DNA of 64,000 bases, taken from NCBI GenBank assembly GCA_949361645.1, contig OX442437.1, positions 1,251,075 through 1,315,074 on the forward strand, given 5' to 3'. A program made the translations under genes and the position numbers. The first letter of the stretch is position 1. The number at the start of each line of letters is the position of its first letter. The notes below the pieces were generated by a model. It was not told the DNA's origin. It did no database searches and was given only the letters and a program-made list of their open reading frames with translations. Below are positions 1 through 14,775 of the stretch, piece after piece. The stretch comes from Spongilla lacustris (taxonomy: Eukaryota; Porifera; Demospongiae; Spongillida; Spongillidae).

Positions 1-755
1 TCTAGTTCAACCGCAAAGCGCGTGAACTGCATGTTACATTCCTATAGCTCGTTTCGGACTCGCCGCTTCGTTTAGAAGCTCACTAGCTGTTGGCTTGCCG
101 GTGTCACAGGAAAATCTGTTGCCCAGAAATTGTGTCGCAGCAACAGTTTTTCCTCAGGACATTATGCCGCTCATAATTAAAGTAGCGACCGTATATCCTA
201 AGGAAATTCTTTCGTCAGGAAATACTGTCGCTCGACGTGGATCGGTCCGAACACGATGTCCACTACTGCTAGCTTTCTGCTGTAACCAAACCTTTAATAT
301 CTTCCTCTATGTAATATAAGAAAGAAACATTAAGCATCAGTAGATCTATACATAAATGGTTGTATTCAGCAAAGAGAGCTGCTGCAATTGTTTGGCCCAA
401 ACACCCTGCAGACTCTGTTTCTTAGATCGCTTCATGTATACTGTTCCATTAACTTCCATACTCTCATCAAAGGAGGAAAATACATGCAGGATTCATAGAT
501 TTATGTGCATGTAGTTATAAGTAGACACAGTTCTTGATAAAACTCTTATTGACTCACGATCAGATCCTGTTGCAATAAGTGAGATACACAGTTTCCATCA
601 GCTGCAATTCTCTATGTTGCTGCAGCATGCCCTTATCATTGCCTGCATGTGAATATGTACAAATACTTGCATTAATAAATACCTTAATTTTATTTCAAGC
701 TAGATTGCTGTTCATGTCATAAGATTCTGGATACAAGCTTGATTTCATACTGAAT
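1..755. other. AT-rich stretch without recognised gene
   Basis: I see no conserved protein, RNA gene or clear repeat here. Short open frames are present but use non-ATG starts and have no recognisable motif. The stretch lies downstream (on the minus strand) of a Gypsy integrase remnant and may hold its decayed 3' part. Confidence 0.4.
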
Positions 756-1440
756 TCAATGGGCAAATGAACATGCATGTCTGCCATATACCAAAAAAGG
801 GGGAGGGGGAATATTAGGTTGAATCTTGAATAGAAAAACGATATGAAAAATGTATATAGCATCAAGATATTGATCAGACTCAATTTCTTTTAGCTGTAAC
901 TGATGCTGAAGTGTTTGGTTGAACCACTCATCCAAACCACTACTCTGAGGATGATATGCACTTGTCAGGTTACACTGTACTCCAGTGATTCTGCCACAAT
1001 TCACCTTAGAAAGACAATTTCATTTTAACAAACACGTAAATGCTGCTGCTGCTAATAATTAAAGGTACATTGATAACAAATTATCGACCTTGATCTGTTA
1101 TCTTTAAACCTTGCAACTGTAACAGAAACTCATGCAGCAACTCTGATGGCAGGGGCTCAGGGCTGTTGTGGTAAAGGACCAATCAAATCAACATCTATAT
1201 GCATGGTGTGCCATACTTGCACCCCTTACATGCAGGACTTGGGTGGAGCTCTGCTGATGTCGTTTCAAATTTTCTACGCACATGTACATATGCATATAGA
1301 AATATATACCTGTTTGCTCTTCGGCACTTGTCACACGTTTGCAGAATTCTTTCACGTCATCTACCATTCCACGCCAATAAACCTCTCCGCTATTTTGGAC
1401 AGCGTCTTAAAGTGACCACCATTTCGGTCTGGGAACGAGA
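756..1440 (-). pseudogene. Ty3/Gypsy-type integrase remnant
   Basis: Read on the minus strand, this holds pieces of a Gypsy pol integrase in the right order. Near 1330-1430 is a GGHF...KT...KI..RF segment, which matches the HHCC zinc-binding region. Near 1160-1190 is DLIGPL-like sequence broken by a stop. Near 1075-1100 is ITDQGR followed by a stop. At about 880-990 is LTSAYHPQSSGLDEWFNQTL, the catalytic-core signature around the last acidic residue, followed by a VYGR motif near 780. Stops and frame changes separate the pieces, so this is a decayed copy. No LTRs were recognised. The family (Ty3/Gypsy) is clear; the exact clade is not. Confidence 0.75.
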
Positions 1441-3874
1441 ACTACGAGCGTTTTTTTTTTTTGTTCTCTTAAAGTAAACGGTCTGGCGACTTGAACAAAA
1501 ACATGAAGATGATCGTCTTTCCATTGTGGCTCGATAGCAATAAAGAGCTACACTACCCGTTTCTCGGTTCGTGAGTTATACGCGCGCGCGGGTAGCGTTT
1601 TTTTTAAAAAATGACCTCGTGATACGGCACAAATCCTTTATGAGAGTTACTACCGTAATTCTCGATACTACCGTAACTCTCGAATATCGTCAAACGAATA
1701 ACTTAGCTAGTACTAAGGAAACCACTCACCGATAAATGGTAGTAGCCACGTCTCTGTCACAATGACACGAACACCACCAACAGCCAGCGCAGCAATAAGA
1801 TTCGGTGTGATGTTCTTCATAAGAGACTACTCTTGAAGCTGAGCTATCTACAGTAGTGGTGTAAGGTTCATTACCTGTTACACTGCAGACATCGCTGTTG
1901 CATATGAATAAGAACATGCAATAAAACGACCGAACAGTAAACTATTTTTCTCACCCACTTACGCTAATGAGAAAGGCAAGACGATGGCAAACAGTGCTGA
2001 CAGTAAAAGGGCTTCCGATTCGCGATCGTTTGGCCACATGATCCTGTTGGGGGCCAATGCAAGCATTCAGGATTACATCAGTTGTCGCTTATATACATGT
2101 ATATACTAGCCAATTTAATTACTCCGGTCCGGCCGCCATTAATTATGCATGGCGCCCACATTAATTAGTATGTTAATACTACTAAAGGTCTGCAACTGAT
2201 CTCTGGTGAAAGGTTCTGTGGTAGTATCAGTGATGCCATAGATTTTACGAAACCTCTACCATGCAGCAATAATATGTTAAGAGGTTTGCAATGATTCGTA
2301 TTGCTAACGAATTTTTTTATTATTTATTTATTTTTTGCAAACAATTAGCAATAACGTAATCTTTCACTGCTGTGGAAACAGCAATGTTATGTTTTTGCTG
2401 AATGGCATGGTGTTGGAGCGAATGCAAGTGGCAGCCTTCGAAAATACGGGCTTGAATCAATTCTCGGTTTTCAATTGATTTGTCACTTACAATCTGATAC
2501 AGAATGTTACATACCTGGTACAAAATGTTATCATCCTGTATCAGAATGTATAGGTGCATAACAAATCATTTGGAAATCAATAGACTTGATTCGACGCGTT
2601 TTTTTTTTTTTGCTGTGAGCCTTTATAGGTTTATAGCTCGCTAAGCTCGGGGTTCTATCACATTATAGGATGTATCAGGAATAATATGGGATATTATATA
2701 TTATCTCCGAATGTACTAGTAACAGTGAAACGGGCTTGAGTCACGAAGCTAACGAACCAACGATTCAAGGAACAAGGCTATTAACGAACAAATGGTGCAT
2801 GGGTCGTCTTGTATATAGTTGCGTGTGGCATATATATGCAATTAAGTTATGTTGCGTTTATGTTATCCCAATGCAGCTTTCATTACTTCATATCACATGC
2901 AACATGCAGCACACGCACACAATGAATATACCTCTCTGCAGAAAGCCTTCATAGGCCTGTTGAACGAAAAGGAAACCAGTTGATTTAACACAGAGTAAGC
3001 TGGTCAGTTTGTCATGTTGTTTAATGTGTCTTGGAACTGTTTGATGTGCATGTGCACATGCATGCATGTTTGTAAAAGCATTTGGGTTCCCACTTATGTG
3101 GTTATATATTGCATATATAGTGTTGCAAAGTTCACCTACTCAATTTTTATAATGGAATAGCCCCACCCCCACCCCCCATGCACCTTCCCATGCATTGGTG
3201 ATCAGAGCACTATCTCTCCCCAAAGATGCACACATGCACATGCGCAAACACATGCATGTACACATGCACACATATCGAGAAATTGGCGGTCAAAAGGTAT
3301 TCGGTCATTGCGTAATTCAATGTCTATGGAAAATGTATGGACGCATTCAGAAAACTGCAGCTAACTGCGGGAAAAAAAAAATTGACTAGCTGCTCTCGGA
3401 TTTGTAATGTGGAGACTAGTTGACATATTCTGTGTAGTTTTTCGCAACTTAAGTACCTATATCCGCACTTCCACATTAATTATGCAAGATTTCCAATATC
3501 CATTCATTTTATCTCATTTCCTTATTCAGTCATCAATAGTTTCCAAACCAAATGATATTTACCTTACCTGCTCGCGGATTACATGAGAGTAATCAATGTA
3601 CTTATTTATCATTATTTTTCCAGAGCTTAGGGCCTTCAAATCGCACTTCCTTTGAATGGTTAGTGAGATACACCCCACATACAAAACGACCTTATAGTGT
3701 TTCAGCACATAATGAATGATTTGTTGTACAACCAGTTGTTCTGTTTAATTAATTCTCCCACTCTACTTACTCTATGATGTATATTAAATGCTCATATATT
3801 TTAATAGTGGTCCGATTATTTTTTTTAATTCTCCCATAAGTGTACATCAAGTAATGTTGTTCCTGAAAGCACTG

Positions 3875-3905
<31 letters not shown>

Positions 3906-6900
3906 TGCATAGCTACAGTTATCTATGGCCTTGATAAATCAATCATGACCCAACGCGCTTTGATCTTTGTATTAAACATACTGGGACAACCAGAATAGGT
4001 TGGACGCTTAATAAAAACTGAGAGTGAACGCAGCATAATTAATGGATCTAAGCCGAGCAGGATTTTGAAGCATACTTGGAGAGGATGGGGGAGGGAGGTG
4101 TGACCAAAACCCAAATAGATATTCCCACATAGCGACGTTATTACTTATTGCACCTTGAATAGCATACATCTATCCATATATCATGAATAAACGTGAAGAT
4201 TTCTGAAAGCTGGTTATTGGAGCTGTACTTTCATATTCACTAGTGCTTTTTAATTTTAACATGCAAAACTTCCTTGATGTTATTAAAATTAGGGGTTTTT
4301 TAAATTGATGTCCACATACATTACCGTGTTATGATTTTGCCCTTTATCGTAAAAAGATACATGATCAGCTTTGAAGGCTTTTGGTGATCAATTTAGGCTG
4401 AAAGAGTGGGTTATTTAGGATTTCATTCCAAAGTACTCATAATACTGGCAACACACTATATACATACCTACTTATGGATTTGTGTAATTTTTAAAATGTG
4501 TGAGTGTTTTTTGTATGCCAGATAAGTATGTCTGGTCTATTTTGTGTATAAAGAGCTCTTGGTAGTGGTCATTGCATTGCACTCTGGCAGGCTTGACCAC
4601 TACAGCTGCAATTCCAGGCTCATCGTGCATGAGCAATGTAGTTAATGAAGAAAGTTTTGCTTAATGTTAGTATTAACCTGTGCCTGCAAAAAAATATTGT
4701 ATTTTGATTAATGTCTCACAACATCATTCAATTGTAGTGAGCTGGTAGAGCTTGCCAATATGACCCTGGATTTTTGCAATATCTTCCCTACACTGCTGGA
4801 TTGTTCTGTTTAGTCGTTAATTGGTTCGTTAATTAATATTTTATATCCATGCATTTATTAATTTCTAGATATGGATAGCCCAATCACATCTCAGCGATTT
4901 GGCTGAAACTAAAGTTACCCACAGAGCAGTATACATTTGATTATAACAATGTCCATGTAGGACAAAGTTTTAGACCTATGTGTACATGTAGGTCTAGAAC
5001 TTTTCTCGTACACATACATGTAGATCTAGGATATTTCAAGATTAAAGCGGTAAAATATTGTGGGGTATCCTTTTGGTGATGGGGCGGAGTCCCAGAGGTG
5101 TGCTCTTTTTGTTGACTGGTTGTGTATCTCTGTGTGTGTTTGCATGAGTGTATGTGGTGTGTGCAACAATCCTAACACTCAATTTTTTCTCTCTATCCCT
5201 CTCTTAAATCTTTTACCCTCCCAACAGTACATGCTGGTCGCACCAGTATATTTGATGACTCGAAAGACACAACTGTTACACCGACTTCAATGGAACACTT
5301 CCTGCTGAGTCTTCAATATTCTGTACAAGAGCTCTTTGCAAACTGACTAGTCTTTATAATCCAATATATGGAACTGTTTTTATTATGCAAATTGTGTGAT
5401 GTTGTTGTCATAAAACGTTGGTACGTGCATGAATCCAGCCAATTCTGATTAAGTGGAGAGAAGCAGTATCATTGATATTTTAGTTGTGTTCCAGTGATGT
5501 GAAGACCACCATGCGAAGTGGAGGGATATTGAAGATAGAGTTGCAAAAAGGTTCTAGCAGACTGCAGATCTTGACTGGTGTCAGTTCATTCATCCCATGT
5601 ACCATTCCCAGTTTTATTGTTTGTCCCTTGCAGAAATACAGTTTTTTGTTTACCTATTGCTTAGCCACCACCTCAGTTACATCTTAAAGTTTGTTTAAAT
5701 CCTCTTTTAATGATTCTATAAGTGAGAGTAACTGTATAAGCAATATATAAGCTCAAGATATGACCAACCTGCCTCTTCATTTAATGATAAATTTATCACC
5801 GACTTTTAAAAATTAATGTTTACGTATACACACATTTTTATATTATTAATTAACCATTAAATAACCTGCTAGTTAATGTCAAGCTACAAAATCAACTAGG
5901 GTGAAAGATCTTGAGATGATTGCTCTGGCAATTGATCTAGTCAGAGCCAGGTTCAGTCGGCTGTACAGCTCGAAAATCGTCTTTGACTTGCTGCTTGAAG
6001 TGTGAACAGCCAGTCATGTGTCAAAAAGTGCATGGGGCAAAGAAGCCCAGATGTGTTTCACATTTATAATTGTGAAAAACTCAAAGATAGGTCTGTTTTA
6101 TTCCCATGCCTTTGTCTTCAAATAGTGAAAAGTGTACTTTAATGAATGCCACAATAGGGTGAACACATGATCCAGCAAGATTAATTAACCACCCATTCCT
6201 TACAATGCACATGATGTCAGTTGTGACATGGCCAATGAAAGAACAAATTTGCCTGAAACATTTAAATATTAATGTTTTGCTAATTGACTATATGGATTGT
6301 TGAAGATTTAGTCATTTAGTATGTTTACTATGTTTGTTAGTGTTGCCTGATTTCTTGTTTCTTGTGTGTTTTTCAAATGGTGCAAAGTATAAATATGCCA
6401 CATGCATGCATAGCAATATGATATGCATGTTTGGAAAGATAAGGTATTCTTTTTTTTTTTTGGTTAACTTGACTATTATATCTGGTTCTGTGTGATTGAT
6501 TGTATTGATGCATTCAGGTATTCTCACTGATAGGCTTAATGTTTTGATGTTAGTAATGAATTGTTGTATTAATGCATTCATGTAAATATAAATTATTAAG
6601 AATATTGTTTAATTCATCAATTTTAATTATACAAACATACATGTGCATATACACACTGCATCTAAGCATGATTGCCATGGCATAATTGTTAATAAATGTT
6701 ACGTAACACGTTACTTTATGAATAAATTAGTGCGGGAGAAATTAAATTTCTGTCTTGATTTTAGTACAAGAATGGCTCATGATATAATTCTATAAATCAC
6801 AGATTCACAATCAAACCGATTTATCGTACATAGTAAATGTGTTTAAAAATCAATTTGAAAAAAAAAGCAAAATGTCCGCCTATGTACGGGCAATTTCTCC

Positions 6901-7757
6901 ATATGACAAACATATGCACACACGCACACATACACACACACACACTGTACTGTTAATAATCTAAACAGGGTTAATGGATACTAGTAATTCCCCTATTTGC
7001 ATTGTCTCACCTCAGTGTTTGTGTCCAACCTCCCTTTTGTTGCACCATTAAACTTCCAATTTACACTGCCTGACCTCTGTCTGCTCCCCCTCTTTGTAAG
7101 CTTATATTTTTAGCTATTTGGACAGCTGACATCTGAGTACATGTCCTAGGCATTTGGAAATTTATTTAACCTTTATCACCAAAATTAGTAAAGGTTTTGA
7201 CAAATATTAGATGTGTGTGCGCGTGCGTGTGTGTTCACTGTCAATGAGTAATATATAAATTATATACTGTGTCTTCAAAGGTCTGAGTGATCTTACAATA
7301 TGTGGAAAGAATGTGTAGGGTGCTCTTATTAAGTTTAATCCCACCTGATTGACAATTCTGATGTATATTAATGCAAACGTCTGTTAATTTTCTACACACA
7401 CATTTTGTAGTTTTGACCACCATAAATGAGGGACGTGCAGCTCTCGGATATAGCAATATGCTGAAATACCTATTCGCCCTCACTAATGCATGGCTTCCTC
7501 AGTTACTATTCTCTTCCACAGGCTTGGCCAATGCTTACATGCCTAGACGAGAATTCAAAACAGTATGCTCAGGGAATAATTTACTTTGCAATTTTTGCAT
7601 AGCAGTTTTGCTACGAATTGAAGTTAATTAGCAACTCGATGTGTGATGATTCATCATTTGAACACAAATCAGAGCTATCCCGCGCACACAACAGTGCGTT
7701 AGGATCGCTTTCACTGCAGTCTAACGAGTCGAATCGAACGACCACCTCCCCCGCCCG
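1441..7757. other. Long AT-rich region without recognisable gene
   Basis: About 6.3 kb with no conserved protein motif on either strand. It contains scattered microsatellites (a CA-rich run near 6910-6945), oligo(T) tracts, a 30-bp G run at 3874-3903 and many short AT-rich open frames that look random. It is probably intergenic DNA or decayed transposons. I cannot support any gene in it. Confidence 0.45.
3874..3903. repeat. Poly(G) tract, 30 bp
   Basis: An uninterrupted run of 30 G. It is one of at least 13 G or C homopolymers of 14 bp or more in this window. The exact length is uncertain because such runs are error-prone in sequencing. Confidence 0.9.

Positions 7758-7795
<38 letters not shown>
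7758..7795. repeat. Poly(C) tract, 38 bp
   Basis: An uninterrupted run of 38 C, the longest such tract in the window. It follows a short CCGCCCG lead-in. Confidence 0.9.
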
Positions 7796-7798
<3 letters not shown>

Positions 7799-8779
7799 TC
7801 CCCAAACGAGGTCACCACATTTTAAAGTTTTGCAATTGCGGCGCGTTCTGATGTGTGCAGTACAGTCTGCCCTCCTTATCACGGGTGTTTCAATCCATTG
7901 AATTGGTGGACATTCAGACCTACGCCCCGAAATTTTGAAATGGCAATTATCTCACCTAGCAACGGTTGTAATGATTTGTACCCGTTGGAATTCGCTGTAC
8001 AGTTACTGAATGGAACACGTGGTGACCTTTTAGACGCGGTATTGTTGAAGATGAAACTGTGCTCTACTGAACAAGGTGTGTTTGGGCATCAAGAAATGTT
8101 ACGCTCTGGAGAAGTGTCGTTCAAAAGCGGCCTACTTACGCGGAGGTAGGTTTTCAAAAGTAGTTAGTCCCCAACGTGCGCACTTCCAGTTGAGAAACGA
8201 CTTTTACAAAGGTATTGTACATAGATCGAGCTTTCTTTTTATGGTATTTATTTTCTGAGACGCGATTTGTATGCTTCAGAAAGTAACGTGCAAACATTGT
8301 CAAGTGTGTGCTGCGCGCATGTATGGAGGGAGTGTAGGCCTACATGTACGTGAATACCGGCCCGGTGTAAATCTACTATGCTATGAAGCAGCAACGTGTT
8401 TTGGCCGTGCTCTCTTTGTGGGTGGTGGCTGAGCACGGATTGAGTCAGGAGCAATACTTATCAAGCGCTCTTTGACGATACACCGTACTGTAGATTGTGT
8501 TCAGTGCGTTGAAATGCCAATTGAACTGTAGTTGAATCGCCGGTGAATTGATTCAGCACCTTGTTCACCCAGCATGACAAATCATAAGTTGTATCTTCTC
8601 ACCCACTCAACTGTGTGCTCCTCTAATAGGTGCATTTTGGGTGAGATTTTTTCATTGGCCATGGGGAAATTGGTTCTAAAGTAGTTCATAATGGAAGCAA
8701 TAGCGAAAAATAATCACATAGTTAATACCCATCCACAGCTATGACGTCATGTTGCTATATCCTAACTCTCTCTCCACAT

Positions 8780-9013
8780 TTCTCATCTGTCAGTTACAAA
8801 ACATTGGTCATGGATGGAGTGGCATGCTCCAAGCCTAGCAAATGCCCCTTCAAATGTGTCTGCAACCTGCTGAGCATCCATGAGGAGAACAAGATACTGC
8901 TGGGCCACATTTTGTATACACCAATCATCATTCAGTATGTGCCTCACTTGTTGAAGATGATGACTCAAAGTTCACCGGCTTTGATGCTTAACTTCGGCCT
9001 TGACCTTTTGTAA
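8780..9013 (+). pseudogene. Possible transposase cysteine-cluster remnant (KDZ-like, weak)
   Basis: The plus-strand frame reads VMDGVACSKPSKCPFKC, then the cysteine/histidine spacing breaks and continues in other frames (CW.. and NHHSVCAS). A DG-x(n)-KP-x-x-CP cluster followed by a tryptophan-histidine segment recalls the cysteine-rich region of KDZ-type transposases. The match rests on a short stretch and no catalytic region is visible, so the assignment is tentative. A GT...AG-like intron (about 9044-9120, containing a C run) follows on the same strand. Confidence 0.22.
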
Positions 9014-9192
9014 TCCTTACAAGAGTTATTGGCTGGAATGATGGTGAGTAGTTCATGTAATTATTATTGCTGTACAAATTTACTTACTCTTCCCCCCCCC
9101 CCCCCCCCCCACCCCCCCAGATGGAATCTGCAAAACATTTGGGCTCTGGGCTTTCATTCTTTGAATTTTGAATTACAGATGGTATGTTTACC

Positions 9193-9600
9193 TCAGTACC
9201 ACATGGAGGGGATGGTTTTGCAAACATGTGAGAGGTACGCTCCTGCTGGAAGGTCTGTTTTACATGAGTTGCATTGAAGCAATACATCACTTAGGAGGGA
9301 CAAGAAGACGTCAGGAGCTGCATTTATGCTGGCAGCAGTTAAAGGTGAGTTGTCATGGCAACAGGAACGTGTTGTTTCACAGACAAGACTTCGGCACGGT
9401 AGCTCTACTGGTCTGTGCAGAATACAAAGGCAGAGTGGACACTTTAGATAGTTGATGGCAGAAACTGATTGTGTAGCAGCTGGCTGGACACTGGTTGAAA
9501 TCGAAACTGGTGCAATGTACCCAATATGTGTAAATAATGACTGTAGTGATTCACTTGACATTTGGCAGTATGTTTTGTCACTTTTTTTTCTTCGTACCAC
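9193..9600 (-). pseudogene. RAG1 N-terminal-like RING/zinc-finger fragment, copy 1
   Basis: This 135-codon minus-strand frame has a RING-like cluster at about residues 54-81: CPLC, then PVELPC and SLVC, then a CC pair. A second zinc cluster follows (QCNSC at 110-113 and SHVC at 124-127), preceded by a leucine-rich FLSLLSDVLL helix. The order matches the RING plus zinc-finger-A part of the RAG1 N-terminal domain, where a CPSC pair, a leucine-rich stretch, a C..C knuckle and a closing His cluster occur together. The middle of the RING is shorter than in copies 2 and 3 because the C-x-x-C plus tryptophan segment is missing. The frame opens at a GTG, so no reliable start is visible. It is probably a decayed transposon gene; a domesticated exon is possible. 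Confidence 0.6.
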
Positions 9601-10749
9601 CTTTCACCAGCACCTCAAAATGCTGGCAAACCTAAATGTGATCATGCAATTTAATTCAGTTATAATTTGCTCCTCACTCACTTCACACTTGTCTATAGTA
9701 TGGGCTTTCCACTTGCAGGGCACGACCAAACTTTTAAATGGTATTAGCTTTTTCTGCCTCAAAGCATTTAACACCCTCCACTTAGCTTACACGGTTTGCA
9801 GAACGATTATGGGTGGATCTTGATGTGATCATTGATACCAAAAGCTAGTTTATGCTCCTTTTTGTAAAATATGGAGTTGTATATGCTTCTTTTTGACTTA
9901 TTTGTCACCACCAACCTCCCACCGCACACCCTGCAATGTTTTGTAAGCTAACTGTTATGGAACTCCATCGCAAAGCATATATAAAAACCAAGATGTTGAT
10001 AATTATTCATAGATTTCAGCCGCGATTTTATATGCCCTAGATATCGCGTCTCGAGATATGACCCAGCTTAAATCGTTTTACAATGCCCCTAGATTCTGTA
10101 TTTTATCGTCACAACTCACCTGAAAGTTCGAGAGCCTCACAAATAGCACACCAAAAGATGCACTCGTAACGAATTAAGGGGCACGTGATTACTAGAAACG
10201 TTGCGCCGTATGTTGAAATGCTGTAAACATGTGAGCAGTTGATTTGGGTTTGTGCTTAGACTAATACTATGCTTGGAATTATCAATAGAGAGGCGTAGTG
10301 AGACTGGGTAGTAGCGGAAACAGGCCTTGAAAATGTTAGCCCGTTAATGAGCTACCAAAATCATTTTTACGTAAATGTGGAATTGGACATCTAAATATCC
10401 GTAAATGTCCACTCTGAAACACCCGTGCTTATAAGCACACCACTTTATAAGCTCTTATAAGCTCAGGGGTGTGTACCTAAACTAATTCATAACCCACTGT
10501 GTATATTGCATGTAACTTGAAAGCTACCACAGTGTATACTGCATTTAAGATGAAAGCCAACAGCGTGAAAGCTAACAGTGTACATGTATACTGCGTGAAA
10601 GATGAAAGCTTATTCGACTTGCGTGTTCCATGATTCACGGGTGGACACTAGGTTTATAATTAGACAATACGGTGTACGTAAATATACGCCCCTAAAGCTG
10701 TAATGTTCGTACCTCATTATACATGTTTTCGGCGATCCATAGACCACAC
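9601..10749. other. No recognisable gene
   Basis: The stretch between the RAG1-N-like frame and a small MITE shows only short open frames without motifs. Near 10440-10610 some words recur (TGAAAGCT and TATACTGC variants), which suggests a decayed repeat. Confidence 0.4.
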
Positions 10750-10892
10750 TAGTCTCGTACCCAGACCCAGATTGTCACAGCATCGAATGGATTACATCAC
10801 CGCTACATGAAAAGTGGCCACTTCACGTAGCGGTGATGTAATCCATCCGATGCTGTGAAAATCTGGGTCTGGGTACGAGACTAATACCACAC
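10741..10892. mobile_element. Palindromic MITE with 9-bp target duplication, copy 1
   Basis: A 134-bp near-perfect palindrome (10750-10883) with ends TAGTCTCG...CGAGACTA. The flanks agaccacac (10741-10749) and ataccacac (10884-10892) match at 8 of 9 positions, giving a 9-bp target-site duplication. It is the same family as 57398-57500, which has a perfect 9-bp duplication. A 9-bp duplication with long palindromic ends is typical of Mutator-like (MULE) non-autonomous elements; the superfamily assignment is inference. Confidence 0.85.
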
Positions 10893-10899
10893 TTGTTGT

Positions 10900-13425
10900 A
10901 CACGGCCAGGAATTGGATTGCGATACGGATCCGGTATCGCGAGCGTTACGTTGGCGATTAAATGATAAAATTACACCGACGATGGGCACCGCCAAAATTA
11001 TTTGGCGTACAAAACGTGGTGTATCGCCGGCGTGTACACAGTCGATACGCCAGCATTACGCCCCCAATACGCCTCAGTACCTTGTACGCCCCCAATACGT
11101 CGGCGTCATAGTTTTGAATGGTTTTTATTGCTCATCTCGAATTATTTGTAATCAAAGCGTTAGACATACAATATACATTGAAGCAATATTTCTTATTGTT
11201 CCAGTTGTGTTCACACTAATCAATTCCCTTCCACTTGTGAGGTTGGTCCTTTTCCAGCCATCCGCAGCGTGAAGCACACTGATGAACAACAGAGACTGCA
11301 TGCTTGAGACATTGTTGCAGGAACAAGACGGATTACGTTTGTCCTCAAAAGCAGAGGACAATTGAAGCAGTTTCTGTTGGGCATCCACAATGGGCTCCAT
11401 GTGGTGTATTACACGTGTAGAATGTTCCAGATTCAGCTTGAAATGAGCCACAAAAAGTTCCTGTTTAAGTGAGAAATTTATATGAACAATTGTATAAATA
11501 ACTATTACAACTTACTGAATATTGCTTCTCTAAAGTGTAAACCACAGGTCACACAAATTGATAACTTTGGCATCTGTCCCAATGACAGCCTTTGCAAATG
11601 GCCAATATTTAAAAGGGTGATACCAGGTGGCAATAGCAGAGTGAAATCTCTGAGGTCATATAATGAACTTGTATTATCCAGGTCCGGAGCATTCAACACA
11701 ATAGACCCCAACTCTGAATCTGTAAAATGATAATACTGTCGACGCAGGAGCAGACTTACTTACATATATATATACTGACCTTTCATAATGTATACCAGGT
11801 TGATGAATTGGCTTGTCATGCTGCACAGATGTTCCTCCAAGATAGCGTTGCACTCCCTTTGAGTGATAAAGTGCTATGAGATCATCTCCACACCTATAAC
11901 TAAGAAGTAAAAAATACATGGATATGTAAATAGTTTAAAGAAAAGGTTTTGCAAGCCTTTCAGAAGGGGAATAGCTAACTTCCGGCAAATGCAAACCTGA
12001 TGCTCTCCTGAAAAAAAGCTATTAGCATGCAATATCTTTGCTAGGGCTTGCCTGTTACTGTAAATATTACTGCACTGATCCGCGAATTGTAGCTCTCACA
12101 TATTAGGATAATATAAATGCAGATTTTTTTACATGAAAATCCACAAACCTTTCGGTGTTATAACAAGATGTCGGATCAAACATTCTGATATGTAGATGAA
12201 GAAGCAAGTGGATTTTCGACTTCCTCCGTAAAATGCTGTGTACTAGTAGCATCAAAATTCTGAACAATAGCCCATACTGTCTGGATTGACTCTGTCACAG
12301 TAAGCGATTTTATAAACACCTGCATGAAGTGTTATATAAAGAATTAGGGAATATTGTATAAATGCTCAGGTGCATACCTTTGATAATGCTAGCCACACTT
12401 CAATCTCAGCAGGAGCCTGGAATGGTGAACGGACAAAGAGAGCCATCTGTGCCACTGCCAATTAAAATTTCTACCAAAAAAGTTTTGTAATACTTTGCAA
12501 TATTTCTTGAGATTCTACTGACCAGTGAATTAAGCCAGATGATAGTGTGTAGTTTTTTTTTTTTTTTACAACTTAGCAATCGTTGCCCACAGAAGATACT
12601 TGTATGGTCCTAGAAGAAGTGTGTAAAACTTCAAGTGGCTAGCCGGCAGAAATAAGAGGGATATAAGTATATCAATATACATGTATACTGAATGATTTGC
12701 ATACCTATGTACATTCTTTGGGAGGTGAAGAAGAGCATTCTTTGCTGTCAATAGTGGACATCAGCCTCATCATATGCTAAGACACCATTTATATGTAGGA
12801 CAAGTATGGGCATAACAAATGCAACGTATTGTTTACCGTCATTATCATTTTCATCACTGCTTCAGTGCTGTCTCATTCAATTCAGTTGTTCAAACCCAGC
12901 CTTGATACAAACTGAAAGTGTGCTAGGGCCAGCAATGGTACTTTTGTAATCGCTATGTGACTGCAGGATGCTACTATAGTGCAATGTGTACTGAGTATTT
13001 GCAACTCCGGGCGCGTGATCAGCTTCATCAACAGGCGGGTCGGCCGGTCGGGGATGTTGTACTGAGAGTAGTCACAGTCACTTGAAGATATAGTTACTCA
13101 CAGTCAATGTTAAAGAGGTGCTCCCTGGTAAATGCTTACCGTACTTCGATTTAAAGGCGATTCAATCCTTTCTTGCATCAATTCTTTGACGTCAGAAGGT
13201 CACGTGAGCAGAAATGATAAAAGCTATCTCTCGGTTTCAAGCGTACCCTGGACGTACATAGGAGGCGTTACGCCTACGTAAAGATTACACCAGTTACGGT
13301 AACGTAAATCATTGACGTATCACTTCTGCTACAATGCCCGCCTCCTATACGCCATTATAAAAGGCGCCTTAACGCTGGCGTTGATAATACGCCGGCTTTA
13401 CGGTAACGTAAATTCCTGGCCGTGT
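10900..13425. mobile_element. TIR element with TACGCC-rich subterminal arrays
   Basis: The ends share a perfect 15-bp inverted repeat, ACACGGCCAGGAATT, at 10900-10914 and its complement at 13411-13425. The element sits in TA (read as TA-CACGG...CCGTG-TA), which suggests a TA target. About 200 bp at each end is unusually rich in TACGCC/GGCGTA words (10920-11110 and 13230-13410), forming subterminal arrays in opposite orientation. The interior carries a series of candidate spliced exons on the minus strand. No transposase motif is recognised, so this may be non-autonomous with captured or accessory coding sequence. Confidence 0.75.
11277..12416 (-). CDS. Unrecognised multi-exon gene inside TIR element
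   Basis: Minus-strand exons with good splice borders occur in order: 12378-12416; 12149-12319 (VFIKSLTVTESIQTVWAI); 11780-11899 (RCGDDLIALYHSKGVQRYLG); 11516-11719 (SELGSIVLNAPDLDNTSS, donor gtaagt); and 11460 down to about 11277 (ELFVAHFKLNLEHSTRV). The first two join in frame. The later phases do not all agree, so the gene is either partly decayed or my borders are off. I recognise no family. The position wholly inside the TIRs at 10900 and 13425 says it moves with that element. It could be a protein encoded by the transposon or a captured host gene. Confidence 0.4.
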
Positions 13426-13679
13426 AAGCAATTCCGTTGAAACAAATAGCTCCCGCACACATCCTACCAATCTAGTCAAACAAAATGATAAACGCGCAAC
13501 AGCACTTGATTTGATTAATAGTTTTTAAGCCAATGTAATTTTGGTGGGTCTACTTCAAGCTTAGTGTACGACCGAACTAACACTGACAGAACAGGACGGT
13601 AAGCAAGAACACTAAACAACACACATAGGAGCTCGAGAGCATATATACAATGTTCACAACTAGCCAACTTTTTTTTAAC

Positions 13680-14775
<1,096 letters not shown>

